Origin: Erythrophleum ivorense
Taxonomy: Eukaryota > Streptophyta > Magnoliopsida > Fabales > Fabaceae
Assembly (NCBI GenBank): GCA_026724425.1
Contig: JAIUCV010000227.1
Coordinates: 558,001-622,000 of the forward strand
Length of the DNA stretch: 64,000 nucleotides
Reading direction: 5' to 3'
Shown: positions 22,621 to 34,745 of the stretch, piece after piece
Numbering within the stretch: position 1 is the stretch's first letter
Layout: each line of letters starts with the position of its first letter
Program-made: the position numbers and the translations under genes
Notes under the pieces: model-generated
Told to the model about the DNA's origin: nothing
Seen by the model: only the letters and a program-made list of their open reading frames with translations
Databases searched by the model: none

Positions 22621-25600
22621 TGTAATATCCGATTCCTTGAAAATGAGAGATTATGTTATGCAACCATTAGAATGTATGTTGAGCATGAAGTATAACAGCG
22701 GACCAAGTTAATTTATGGGCTGAAATAAGATTTTATCACTAGGGTCAAAGATCTTGTCGACAAGATCCTTTAGTCTGTAGTGCAATTTCTAAGACCTTGT
22801 CGACAAGGTTTTCACTAGCAAGTACAAGGTTTTCGCTAGCAAGTACAAGGTTTTGTGCTAAAACTTGTGTTGTCTAGAATTGAGTATGGAGGGCTTTTTA
22901 AACCAAAGTTTTAAGTTCTCCAGGGTTCTTAGAGGCCCTGAAAACCATGGAAAGCCCCGGGACAGTTAAATCCCCTCCGGTGGACGTTTTCCAATGTCAG
23001 TGTGCCTAAACTTTGACGGGTCTATTCGAAAAGGTTTTAGCTCTGATTTAAGTAATTCTAAAGCTATTTTTATTAATTGGGAATCAAATTTTATAATGGA
23101 AAAGACGGTTCTCAAAAAGGAGCTAAAACGAGGGACAAACAAAAATGCAAAGTATGTAGGGCGACATTGGAATTTTTGGAAAGGTCACTTTTCCCTACCT
23201 ATATATATATGGTGCCTCACATTTGCCCTCATTTAAATTTAGAAAATTTAGCCCCAAATCAGAAGAAGAACCCTAAGGGAGAGGCGCCCAAGAGAGGAAG
23301 AAGAAGGAGGAAGAAAGCCAAGCTTAAAGTATATTTTCATGGCAATTTTCCTTGCTTTTTTCCACCTCTACCACCTCTCCTTCATTCTCCTTTCTTTCCT
23401 TGGATTAAAATGAGGTTTATAAATCTGATTCAAGGGAGATATTCAAGGGAAAGTTCGGATTTGAAGAGAGGAGCTTGGAGAAATCAAGATTCAAGCCAAA
23501 CTAAGCAAGGAAACAAGGTAAAAATGCATCCTATGGTTGATACCTTTCACCCCACTTCTTCTCCATTTCGACCTAAACCAAGAACCCTAGGAGGATCTGA
23601 TTTCCAAGCCCAACCAAGCATGATTTTAGGTATTTGATGGAGAGGAATAAGAATATGCAAAGAAAACCAAGAAATAGGCATTAGAAATCAAGATACAAAA
23701 TCTAGGGTTTGAAGTGCACCTTCTAATTTCTGAAATTGTATGATGATTCCTAGGTCTAAGTAAGAGTTCAAATGAGTTCTTGAGACACCTAAGATGCACC
23801 CCACAAGCTTCTTCCTTCAAGAAAACCAAGAGAACTCCAAGAAGCTCAAAGGAAGCCTGTGTCTCGGCCTAGGCATGTTTGTGTAGGTGGGGGGAGTTTT
23901 AAATTTTTCTAAGGCCATCCTTGAGTCATATTTGATGAACGAAGATGAAGGGAAGCCTTGGAAAAATTTTAGAACTCATGGAAAGTGATTTAGTGCCTTA
24001 GGTTCCATAATATGACCTAAAGAAGTAACATGGTGCTAGGCCTTTTGTCTTAATGATGTGATGACTCCAAGAGGCTTAAAAGGAGTCAAGAATCATATTT
24101 GATAAGAAAGAATGAGGCCTAGAAATCATTTGAGGGGTGTTGCTTCATTAAGTGTAATCATGGACCATAATGAAGTCTATAGAGTGATCTAGTGGTTCAT
24201 CAAGTTGTATGACCTTAGAGTTTGTTTCATGAACCTAATTGGCTCTCATAAATTGTATCTAGGCCAAGAGAAACCATCTCCACTAATTTATAGGTGTGTG
24301 GTCGAAAGAGGAGGCTTGAATCCAAAGGAAAAAGTGTGTGATTGTGTGCAAGGTAGCTCTCTCCACCTTCTTCTCATGCATGAATGTGTGTCTAGCTTAT
24401 TTTGGAATATGTGTATATGTATTTTCAAACTTTGAAAAGTATGCTAGCATGCCTTTACATGTCATGATCCTTGTTGCCATGTTATGTTTTAAATGAATCC
24501 ATGATGTTTGTATGAGTTTGCTTGAGTGTGGAAATGCCAAGAACTCTTCCCTTGGATGAGGATGAGCTAAGAACCCTTGAGCTTGGTTGAGACAAAGTAA
24601 AGAGTCTCACTAAAGCAAAGTGGGCTCCCAAGAGTAAGGTTGAGTCCAAAATGCTTATGAATGGGTGAGGTAAGTCCAAAATCCATGAGGAGAAGTGTGA
24701 GGCCATTCCAAACACTTAGTGAGCTCTTGAATGATTTGTATGAGTTGTTCACATGCCAAGTTTGCTTTAAAATGCCCATGGCTTTTATTTCCTCCATGCA
24801 TGCATTTGTAAAGCTTACTTTGCACATATTATGTATGATTGAATGGGAGATGAGCTATTGAGATTCTTTGAATCTCATCCCCTCCTCTCCAATGATCTAA
24901 CATACTAGGTGGACCAAACACTTATGGTGAAGGGAGCTAACAACCATAAAGAGCAAGAAGTGACAAGCTTATGTAGTATTTTGCCTATTTTGGAACCATA
25001 ATGATGGTTCATAGTGTATATGATGTTGTATATGTACCATGAACCTTGAGACATGTGTAAATATACTATTATGTGATGTTCAGATGTATGAAAATGATAT
25101 ATGACCTATAGCACTTATTTTGAGTATGTAAGATCAAAGTGTGCAATATGGAACTTTGATGAATGTATGTATAAGTGTGGGTTGAATGGCCAAAATGAGA
25201 TGCATGTGGTTTGGGACCATTTGGGCAGATTACCCAAGTCTTAAATGTACTTTTAGACTTGCTCAAAAGGTGCCACAACCAAGGGAAGGCCATTTGGCAA
25301 ATTTGGTATCTCATATGGAGCTAAATTTGACCATAATGGAATCCTATGTCACTTTTTGGCCAAATGAGTTAGTCTTGATCTGAGATTTGGTATTAAATTA
25401 GGTCTCATTAAGAGATTTTTGGGAAGCTAAAGATCATAATTTTCAGAGACCTAAAGAATATTTGAAGAATTTTCAAAGTTGGGATTTTTCATAGATTCTG
25501 GTATGGGTAGTGTTCATACTGGCAGTTTTGAATTCTGTGTCACCCGATAGCCAAATGGTGTCAAATGCTTATGAAATTTTATATTCATAAACTAGAGGTC

Positions 25601-26340
25601 ATAAGCTTTCTGTGGCCACCGAGTTCACCTCATTTGGAGGTTTGAGGAGTGAGTTATGCATGTTTGAAGTTAACTGTCAGTATCAATAGTGCCCCATGAG
25701 TCTGGTTACTGTTCCATAGGGTCCAGCTAACTAAACGTATCTGTTTTATTCTGGAATTATTTTTACTATCAAGTTAACATGTGTAGCTTTCCAGAATGAC
25801 CAAATTTGTGTGTTTTCAATTTTTATAGAATTAGTTATGAATTTCAAAAATTTGTATCAGTAAACTGAATAACAGCCCAGGCAGCCAACGACTCTGTAGA
25901 TTTTTGGATGTCAAACGTCCTGTGTGATGAATTTTATGACTTGGGCATATTTTTAGTGTGAATTAGACATCCTAAGGTTTCCAAAATGACCAAGTTTTCA
26001 TGTTTTTTATTTTTCTAGATTTAGTTATGAATTTTCAAATTTGTGACAGAAAAGAGAAAATTCTGGCCGAAAATACAAATATGGATTTTATGTGCTCCTT
26101 TGCTTTCCACGAGTTGTAGGCCAAATTTGATGATGGAAATGAGTTATATTCATGTGTTTAAGTATGATAACATGATAGATGCTTTCATATGGCCTACAAG
26201 ACTCCGAAGGAAAAATTTTACCTATAGAGAAATGCACTTTTATTCATAAACTCCCTATGTCACTATATTGTTTCCATAGAATAAACATAAGATAAGGCAT
26301 GAGAATTATATGAATTCAGTCCTAGAAGTATGGTGTTACA
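22621..26340 (+). mobile_element. Solo LTR, plus orientation, TSD CTAGA
   Basis: A 3720-base LTR from TGTAATATCC to GGTGTTACA, flanked by perfect CTAGA repeats (22616-22620 and 26341-26345) and inserted in the 5' LTR of element B. There is no internal domain, so it is a solo LTR left by LTR-LTR recombination. In sense order it has a U3 of about 580 bases, a TATA box (23200-23210), a purine-rich leader, a minisatellite near 24540-24700 and the hairpin (24860-24876). The last 1.3 kb is rich in repeated AATTAGTTATGAATTT-like phrases. Open frames up to 186 codons (23077-23637) are not conserved in other copies. Confidence 0.93.
23200..23210 (+). promoter_or_regulatory. LTR TATA box
   Basis: TATATATATAT in the context CCTACC...GGTGCC. 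The same position, with the CACCTAT...GG(T/C)GCC frame, is occupied by TATA-like strings in LTRs at 27293-27304 (weak), 33163-33171 and 34141-34152 (minus). Conservation of position suggests the Pol II core promoter. Confidence 0.65.
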
Positions 26341-26740
26341 CTAGACACAAGTTAAGGCTACATTATGGAAATCATTGTCTCATCTCCCAATCTATGGCTT
26401 CTAAATTTTTTCCAAGGGTTCTTCCTACCTTCTACCATCATATAAAGTCCCAAACTAAGCCTAGAATAAATTAAAACATTTAATAGCCTATCTCTCTAGT
26501 CTTGGTTGAGACACATAAGGGAATTAAAGCCCATGGAGTTCTTAATTTTTCTTTGATGGGAGAGGCACTTAGGAATCTTCCTAGGGGTCTTAGGAATTTA
26601 AACAAATATTTACACATGCAAAGAAATTCATGTATCAAATCAATTTTTACATTATGTTCAAGAGTCTCACTTTCTTAACTTGATTTTCATTAGTTTTTCT
26701 TTCAATTTCTTTGTAATTTCTAACTCCTTATAGTCTAAAA
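26341..26740 (-). mobile_element. 5' LTR of element B, middle part
   Basis: This continues the interrupted minus LTR: 26390-26460 matches 42790-42860 of another minus copy. It stops at 26740 where the next plus LTR begins. By comparison with 40549-44128, about the first 970 bases (U3 and promoter) of this LTR are missing from the window. Confidence 0.8.
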
Positions 26741-28987
26741 TGTAACATCCAGTTTTCTAAAAATGAGAGAAAATGTGAAAAACGTAACGTAGGAAGTCCC
26801 CCAAAACGATGTAGTTAAGGTCCTAAAAAATTTGGGAAACATTCTAGACTCCTAAAAATGAGAATCCTAGGCTTAGACCGAAAGAAAAATGGAGGTAGAA
26901 TGAAGAAATAATTTCTTACGAAAAACTTACGAAACGTAATGGCATTTTCATAATTTTAAGCAAATATTAGAATTTATATAAGAGGGCTTTTTAAATGAAA
27001 TTTTTGACTTCTTAGGGGTTATCAGAGGCCCTAAAAATCATAAAAAGCCTTGGGACAATTAAAAGCCCTTCGGTGGTCATTTTTCAATGTTAATGCACCC
27101 GAACTTTGACGGATTCGTTTGGAAATGTTTTAGCTCCGATTTGAGTGATTCCAAAAGTATTTTATTAAATTGGGAAACTAAATTTCATAATGAAAAAGAT
27201 GGTTTTCAAAAAGGAGCTAAAAAGAATTAGAAACAAAAATGTCAAAAATAAAGGGCAAAATAGAAATTTTTGAAAAGTCTTCCTCCCCCCACCTATTTTT
27301 AAGTGGCACCTCATTTCCTCCCTCATTCAGCCCATTATTTTTCAGCCTCAAACTAGAGAAAATCCCTAGGGAGAGTGGCACCTCATCTCCTCCCTCATTC
27401 AGCCCATTATTTTTCTGCCTCAAACTAGAGAAAAACCCTAGGGAGAGTGGCACCCAAGGGGAAGAGGAAGAGGAGGAGAAATTCAATCTTTAAGGTAAGG
27501 AAATTTAGTAGTTTTTTATGCTTTCTTCTATCCAAGCCTCCTTTCCTCCATTCTCCTTTGTTTCCTTTAATTAAAATGAATTTTTCAAATATGTTTTAAG
27601 GGAGAAACTTAAGGAAAAATTCGGATTTGAAGAGAGGAGTTTGAAGAAAGCAAGATTCAAGTGAGAAAAAGCAAGAAAACAAGATAAATCTTGCATCCCA
27701 TAATAGTTACTCCTCTCCCCTTCTTCTCCATATTTCACCCCATGTATGTAGATACTAAAGGGTTGGAATTTTGAGGAGAACCAAGGGTGAATTCCATGAA
27801 TTTAAGGGAGAAGAGTAAGAATATGCAAAGAAATTCAAGAAAAGACTATGGAATTTCAAGATGCAAAACCTAGGGTTTCATGGGTTCTCTTGAAAATATG
27901 ATTTGATATAATTATTCTTATGCCTAAATGAATGTTAAATGAGTTCCTAAGATTCCTAGGAGTCTCCCCATATACATCCTCCATGAAGAAAACAAAACAA
28001 ACTCCATGGAGACTAAAAGGAGACTAGATGAGTTTGTGTACCTAGGGAGAGTTTTAAATTTTTCTAAGCCCATTCTTAAGTCATATATGATGAATGAAAA
28101 TGAGGGGAGGCCTTGAAAAAATTTAGAACCCATAGAAAGTGAGTTGGTGCTTTATGTTCCATATTATAACCTAAAGAAGCAACATGTAGTTAGGCTCTTG
28201 TTTTTGATTGTGTGATGACTCCAAGAGGCTTAAAAGGAGTCAAGAATCATATTTACAAAGAAATAATGGAGCCTAGAATTTATTTGAGGGGTGTTGCTTC
28301 ATTAGGTGTAATTATGGAACTATAATGAAGTTATAAGCTAAGCTAGTGTCTAAGCAAGTTGTGTGGCCTTAAAATTAATTCTATGAACCAAATTGGCTTC
28401 CATAAATTATGTTTAGGTCAAGAGAAACTATCCCCACACTTTTTTATGTGTGTGACCAAAATGGAAAGCTTGGATTCAAGAGAAAAAGTGTGTAATTGTG
28501 TACAAGGTAGCTCTCTCCACCTTATCTCATGTATGGATGTATATTTAGCTTATCTTTGAATGTGTGTATGTGTATTTTTAAGCCATAAAAAGTGTTCTAG
28601 TATGACTTTGATTCCATGGTGCCATGATGTTACAATATGTTTTCATATGATGCTATTGATGTGTGCTTGGGTTTGCTTGAGTGTGGTGAGGCCAAGAACC
28701 CTTAAGATTGGTAGAGACAAAGTAAAGAGTCTCCCAAAAGCAAGATGGGCTCCCAAGAGTGTGGTTGAGTCCAAAAATCTCTTAAAAAATAGGTGAGGCA
28801 AGTCCAACATCCATAAGAAATTGGGTGAAGGCAATCCACTTACTTGGCAAGCCTTTGTATGCTATGTATGACTTTCTCAAATGATGAAAATGTCTCTTGA
28901 ATGTTTGCACATATCAACATGACCATACATGTATTTATGAGACTTGTTTGTATCCATTATATATGATTGAATGGGAGATGAGCTATT
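26741..28987 (+). mobile_element. Truncated LTR, plus orientation
   Basis: It begins TGTAACATCCAG, preceded by TAAAA, and follows the sense order of the family: U3, weak TATA-like string at 27293-27304, a locally duplicated segment (27305-27374 and 27375-27442) and a leader. It stops at GAGCTATT, directly before the place where the family hairpin should start. The sequence then turns into an inverted copy. It has no right end and no TSD partner. Confidence 0.85.
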
Positions 28988-28999
28988 AGGAGTTAACTA

Positions 29000-30070
29000 A
29001 TCTATTGACTCAACTTTGCTCTTGGGGGTTAACCTCACTTTTGGGAGACTCTTTACTTTATTTCAACCAATTTTAAGGATTCTTGGCTTATCCTCACCAT
29101 AGCTAAGGGTTCTTTGCTTCACCACACTTAAGCAAACCCAAACACACATGATAAATATCATATGAAAGCATATAGTAATATCATAGCACCATAGAATAAA
29201 AGTCATGCTAAAATACTTTTCATGGTTTGAAATTACATATATACACATTCAAAGATAAGCCAAGCATACATTCATGCATGAGAGAAGGAGGAGTGAGCTA
29301 CCTTGGATGTAACCACACACTTTTCTCCTTGAATTTGCTCTCCCTTCCTTAGCCTTACACACACAAGGGTCTGGGAATAATTTCTCCTGGCCTAAACACA
29401 ATTTATAAAAGCCAATTAGATTCATGGAATTAATTCTAAGGCCACACATATTCCTTATACACTAACTTGATCTATTAACCCCTTTATAGTTCCAAGAATA
29501 CACCTAATAAAGTAACACCCATCAAATAAATTCTAAACTCTATTCTGTCCTTTCATATATGATTCTTGACTCCTTTTAAGCCTCTTGGAGTCATCAAACA
29601 ATTGAAACAAAGAGCCTAACTACATGTTGCTTCTTTAGGTTATATTATGAAACATAAGGCACTAATTCATTCTCTAGGCTTCCTAAATTTTTTCCAAGGA
29701 TTCTCCTCATTTTCACTCATCATATATGACTCAAAAATGAACTTAAAAAAATTTAAAACTCTTCCTAGGTATGCAAACCCTCTTAGGCCAAGACAATGAA
29801 ACATAATGGCCTTCATGGACTTTACTTTGTTTTCTTAATGGAGGAAGCACATGGGGAGACTTCTAGGGATCTTAGGAGCTCATTTAAACTTTCATTTAGG
29901 CATAGAAATTAAGGTATCAAGTCAGAATTTCCAAAGAGTACATGAAACCTTAGAATTTCTATCTTGAATTTCTATGGTTATTTGTTAATTCTCTTTGCAT
30001 ATTCTTATTTTCCACACTCTTTTTCCTAAAATTCACTCTTAGTTTTACCTAAAATCCAAGCCCTCCTATT
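29000..30070 (-). mobile_element. Minus LTR, 3' part truncated
   Basis: The middle part of a minus-oriented LTR. GGGAGACTCTTTACTT at about 29042 matches 31785 and 36500 in other minus copies. Its lower-coordinate 1.5 kb is missing. It is interrupted at 30070 by a solo LTR and continues at 33771. Confidence 0.85.
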
Positions 30071-33000
30071 TGTAACACCATAAATTTTAGCTTATTTCAT
30101 AATATTCTCATACATCACATCATCAATTTCATGAAGGAAGTGAGAAAGGTCCACTAAATAATGCATTTAATTGCGTTACGTCGTGTATAAAAATTTCATC
30201 CAGTGTCACGTGGACCGTGTGAGCTCATACTATATATTCACATATTTAATTATATGAATACAACTCATTTGCATCAAACAAATGTGGCCTACAACTCATG
30301 GAACTCAAAGGAAAGCTCAAAATACTCATGTATATTTTCGGCCAGAATTTGGCTCTTTTTTTACCAAATTTTGGAAATTAATAACTAATTCTAAAAAAAT
30401 CAAAATCATGCATTTTTATCTATTCTAGAAATATATGGATGTATACTTCATACTAAAAATATGTCCAGACCATAACATTCATCACAGAGGATGTTTGACA
30501 TCTGAGTAGATCCAGAGGTCAAACTGCCCATTGGTGCTGTCACAAATTTTTGTAGCAAAATTCAATAATGTCCAATTAATTCCAAAAAAATCCAATCCAT
30601 ATAAATAATACCAATTTGGAAAGCGATGGATGTTAGCTAGAGGAAAAAAATAACTCCAGACTAACTTAGGTAGCTCAGACCTCGAAATTTAATGGAACAG
30701 TAACTGAAGTAGGGTAAAACTCCTGATACTGGACATAATCTTTAAAAATTTATGTCTCCCTCTCTAGACCTCCAAATGAGGTGCTTCCAATTGGCACAAT
30801 TTTCTCTGTATAAAATTTCATAGCAATTAGACATCATTTAAGTCCTGTGTGACAAATTTCATTTTTGGATCAAATGAATAGTGCATCAAACCAAAACTAA
30901 AAAAGTTTTCAACTTTGAAAATTCACCAAAAATTCTGTAGACCTCCAAAAATTATATTCTTTAGCTTTACAAAAATCTCTCAACAAGCTCTAATTTTATA
31001 CCAAATCCTAGATCAAGAAGAACTCATTTGGCCAAAAAGTAATATAGGGTTCTATTTGGTCAATTTTGGCTCTATGTATGGTACTAAATTGACCAAATGG
31101 CTTTCCTTGGGTTTTGACACCTTTTGGGAAAGTCTAAAAGCATAATTAAGACTTGTGTGAGCTGCTTAAATGGTCCCAAACTCCATGAATCTCATTTTGG
31201 TCATTTCATCCACACTTATACACATTTCCATCAAACCATCAATGAAGCTAATTTGCCATCACATACTCAATTTACATTCTAACAGCTACATAACATATTC
31301 TCTCACTCATACATGATATATTATCATGATTACATGTGTTCCAAGGGTCCTAGACCATTTACAACAATAATACACATCATTAAGCATCATTATGGCTTTA
31401 AAAGGAAAAAGCTAGGCACATTGGTGTCAAGCTCTCTTCTTCAAGGTGGTTGGCTTCCATTACTTTGTCCACTTGGTCCATCTAGCATGTTAGATCATTG
31501 GAGAGGAGCGAATGAGATTCAAAGAATCCCAATAACTCATCTCCCATTCAATCATACATAATGGATGCAAACAAGTCTCATAAATGCATGTATGGTCATA
31601 TTGGCATGTGCAAACATTCAAGAGACATTTTCATCATTTGAGAAAATCATATATAGCATACAAAGGCTTGCCAAGCAAATAGATTGGCCTCACCCAATTT
31701 CTTATGGATATTGGGCTTGTCTCACCCATTCTTTAAGAGATTCTTGGACTCAACCATACTCTTGGGAGCCCATCTTGCTTTTGGGAGACTCTTTACTTGG
31801 TCTCAACCAATTTCAAGGGTTCTTGGCTCATCCTCACCATGGCTAAGAGTTCTTGCCCTCACCACACTCATGAAAACCCAAGCACACATCAAAAACATCA
31901 TATAAGAGCATATTGTAACATCATGGCACCATGGAATTAAAGTCATGCTAGAACACTTTTCATGGTTTAAAAATACACATACATACATTCAAGATAAGCT
32001 AAGCACACATCCATGTATAAGAGAAGGTAGAGAGGGCTACCTTGTACACAATCACACACTTTTTCTCTTGGAATTCCCTTCCTTACTTTGGCCACACACA
32101 CCCAAAAGTATGGAGATGGTTTCTCTTGGCCTAGACACAATTTATGAAAGCCAATTAGGTTCATGAAATAATTTCTAAGGCCATACAACTTGCTTAGACA
32201 CTAGATTGTTCTATAAACCCCATTATAGTCCATAAATGCACATAATTAAGCAACACCCCTCAAATAATTCTAGGCTTCATTCTTTTCTTTCAAATATGAT
32301 TCTTAACTCCTTTTAAACCTCTTGGAGTCATCACATAATTAAAACCAAGAGCCTAACTATATGTTGCTTCTTTAGGTCATAATATGGAACATAAAGCACT
32401 AACTCATTTTCTATGGTTTCTAAATTTTTCCCAAGGCCTCCCCTCATTTTTATTCATCATATATGACTCAAGAATGGGCTTAGAAAAATTTAAAACTCTC
32501 CCTAGGTATGCTAACCTCTCTTGGCCGAACCTAGGAAGCCTTTTGCTCTCCATGGACTTTGCTTTGTTTTCTTGATGGAGGAAGCACATAGAGAGACTTC
32601 TAGGGATCTCAGAAGCTCATTTAAACTCTTATTTAGACATAGGAATTAAGGTATCAAATCAGATTTTGCAAGGAACATATAAAACCCTAGACTTTGCATC
32701 TTGAATTTCCATAATTATTTGTTAATTCTCTTTGCATATTCTTAATCTCTACACCCTTTTTCCTAAGAATCACCCTTGGTTTAGCTCAAAAACCAAGCCA
32801 TCCTATGTTTTCTTATATGGGGCGAAATGGGTGGATAAGGGAACCAAAGATGACAACCATAGGAAGAAAAATTACCTTGTTTTTATGGCTTTTCTCACTT
32901 GAATCTTGTCTTTTTTGAGCTCCTCTCTTCAAATCCAAATTTTACTCTCCCTTAAAATAGATTTATAAACTTCATTATAATCATAGGGAACAAAGGAGAA

Positions 33001-33770
33001 TGGATGAGAAGAGGTTTGGAATAAAGAGAGCATGAAAAACTAACAAGAAACCATACCTTAAAGCTTCAATTTCTTCTTCTATTCTTCTTCTCTCCTAGGG
33101 TTTTTCCTCTGGTTTTGGGCAGAACAATCTGAAGCTAAATGAGGGAGAATATGAGGCGCCACCTATTTATAAGGGAGGAAGAAACACTTTTTCAAGAATT
33201 CCCATTCCGCCTTTCATTCTTGGCATTTTTGTTTCTCCTTCGTTTTAGCTTTTTTTTTAGAACCGTCTTTTCCATTATAAAATTTAGGTTCCCAATTTAG
33301 GAAAATACCTTTGAAATCACTCAAATCAGAGCTAAAACCTTCCCAAATGAATTCATCAAAGTTCGAGTGTATTGACGTTAGAAAACATCCACCAGAGGGG
33401 ATTTAACTATCCCGAGGCTTTCCATGGTTGGCCTCTGAAAACCTTGGAGAACTCAAAACTTTCATTTAAAAAGCCCTCCTATATGAATTCTAAAATTTAC
33501 TCAAAATTATGAAAATGCCATTATGTTTTGTAAGTTTTTCGTAAGAAATTGTTTCTTTATTCTATCTCCATTTTTCTTTTCTTCTGAGCCTGGGATTCTC
33601 ATTTTTAGGAGTCTAGAATGCTTCTCAAATTTTTTGGGACCTTAACTACATCATTTCGGGGGACTTCCTTTTGTATCCTGTGAATTTTGTTCATTGACAG
33701 ATAAATCATACGTTACATTTCTCACGTTTTCTTTCATTTTTCAAAAAACTGGTTGTTACACTATTGCTTC
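30071..33770 (-). mobile_element. Solo LTR, minus orientation, TSD CTATT
   Basis: A 3700-base LTR from TGTAACACCATAA to GGTTGTTACA, with perfect CTATT duplications at 30066-30070 and 33771-33775. It sits in another minus LTR. The minus-strand TATA box TATAAATAG is at 33163-33171. The hairpin is at 31514-31530 with one mismatch. There is no internal coding part. Confidence 0.93.
33163..33171 (-). promoter_or_regulatory. LTR TATA box
   Basis: The minus strand reads TATAAATAG followed by GTGGCGCCT, about 600 bases from the LTR start at 33770. It is the best TATA match among the copies and lies at the same offset as the box at 23200. Confidence 0.65.
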
Positions 33771-34702
33771 TTGAATAGGGCAAAACATGGAAAGAAGAGG
33801 AGCAAGGGGTAGCAATTATGGAAGATGAAATTACCTTGTTTTTTCTTGTTTTCTCACTTGAATCTTCCCTTCTTTGGCCTTCTCTCTTCAAATTCGAATT
33901 TCCCCTTAATTTCTCCCTTAAAATAGATCCATATACTTCAATATAATCACAAGAAAGAAAAGGAAATAGAGAAGGAGAGGTTTGCAAGGGAAAGAGCATG
34001 AAAAACTACCAAAAATCCATACCTTTTAGCTTTGATTTCTTCTCCTCTTTCTCTTCCCTTTATACATCACTCTCCTAGGATTTTCTCTCTAATTTAGGGT
34101 AGAAACATATGAAGCTAAATGAATGGGAGAGTGGGGCACCCTATATATATAGGTGGGAGGAAGAAAGACTTTCTAAAAATTCTTGTTTTGTCCTTTATTT
34201 TTAACATTTTAATTTCTAATTTGTTTTAGCTCCTTTTTGGAACTATCTTTTTTGTTATAAAATTTAGGTTCCCAATTTAATAAAATGCCTTTGAAATCAC
34301 TCAAATTGGAGCTAAAACCTTCTCGAACGAATCCGTCTAAGTTAGGGTATATTGATATTGAAAAATGTCCACCGAAGGGGTTTTAATTATCCCAGGGCTT
34401 CCCATGATTTTCAAGGCCTCTGAGAATCCCAGAGAATTCAAAATTTTCATTTAAAAAACTTACCTGTGTGAATTCTAAAATTTACTCAAAATTACAAAAA
34501 TGCCATTACGTTTCGTAAGTTTTTTCATTAAATTTTGTTTCTTCATTCTAGCTCCATTTTTCTCTCCATCTAAGCTTGGGATTCTCATTTTTAGGAGTCT
34601 AGAATGTTACTAAAATTTTTTAGGACCTTAGCTAATTCATTTAAGGGGACTTGCTTTGAAAACGTACTCGTTTCTGTCGTTTAATGAAAATCAAATGTTA
34701 CA
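33771..34702 (-). mobile_element. Minus LTR, 5' part with U3
   Basis: This completes the LTR broken at 30070 and ends with TGTTACA at 34702, its first bases on the minus strand. The TATA box CTATATATATAG is at 34141-34152. Its right flank, GAATGGGTAAG, belongs to a plus-oriented LTR of the family. Confidence 0.85.
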
Positions 34703-34745
34703 GAATGGGTAAGACAAGGCAAAAAGTCTCAAGAAGAGTGAGGCT
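34703..34745 (+). mobile_element. Host plus LTR, fragment 1 (minisatellite)
   Basis: 43 bases of plus-oriented LTR minisatellite ending GTGAGGCT. It continues at 37581, 40495 and 44129 once the three solo LTRs between them are removed. Confidence 0.8.

Noticed and set aside
23077..23637. A 186-codon plus-strand open frame, the longest in the window
   Set aside because: It spans the TATA box and leader of a solo LTR. Other copies of the LTR do not keep the frame, and the translation is basic and low-complexity with no domain.
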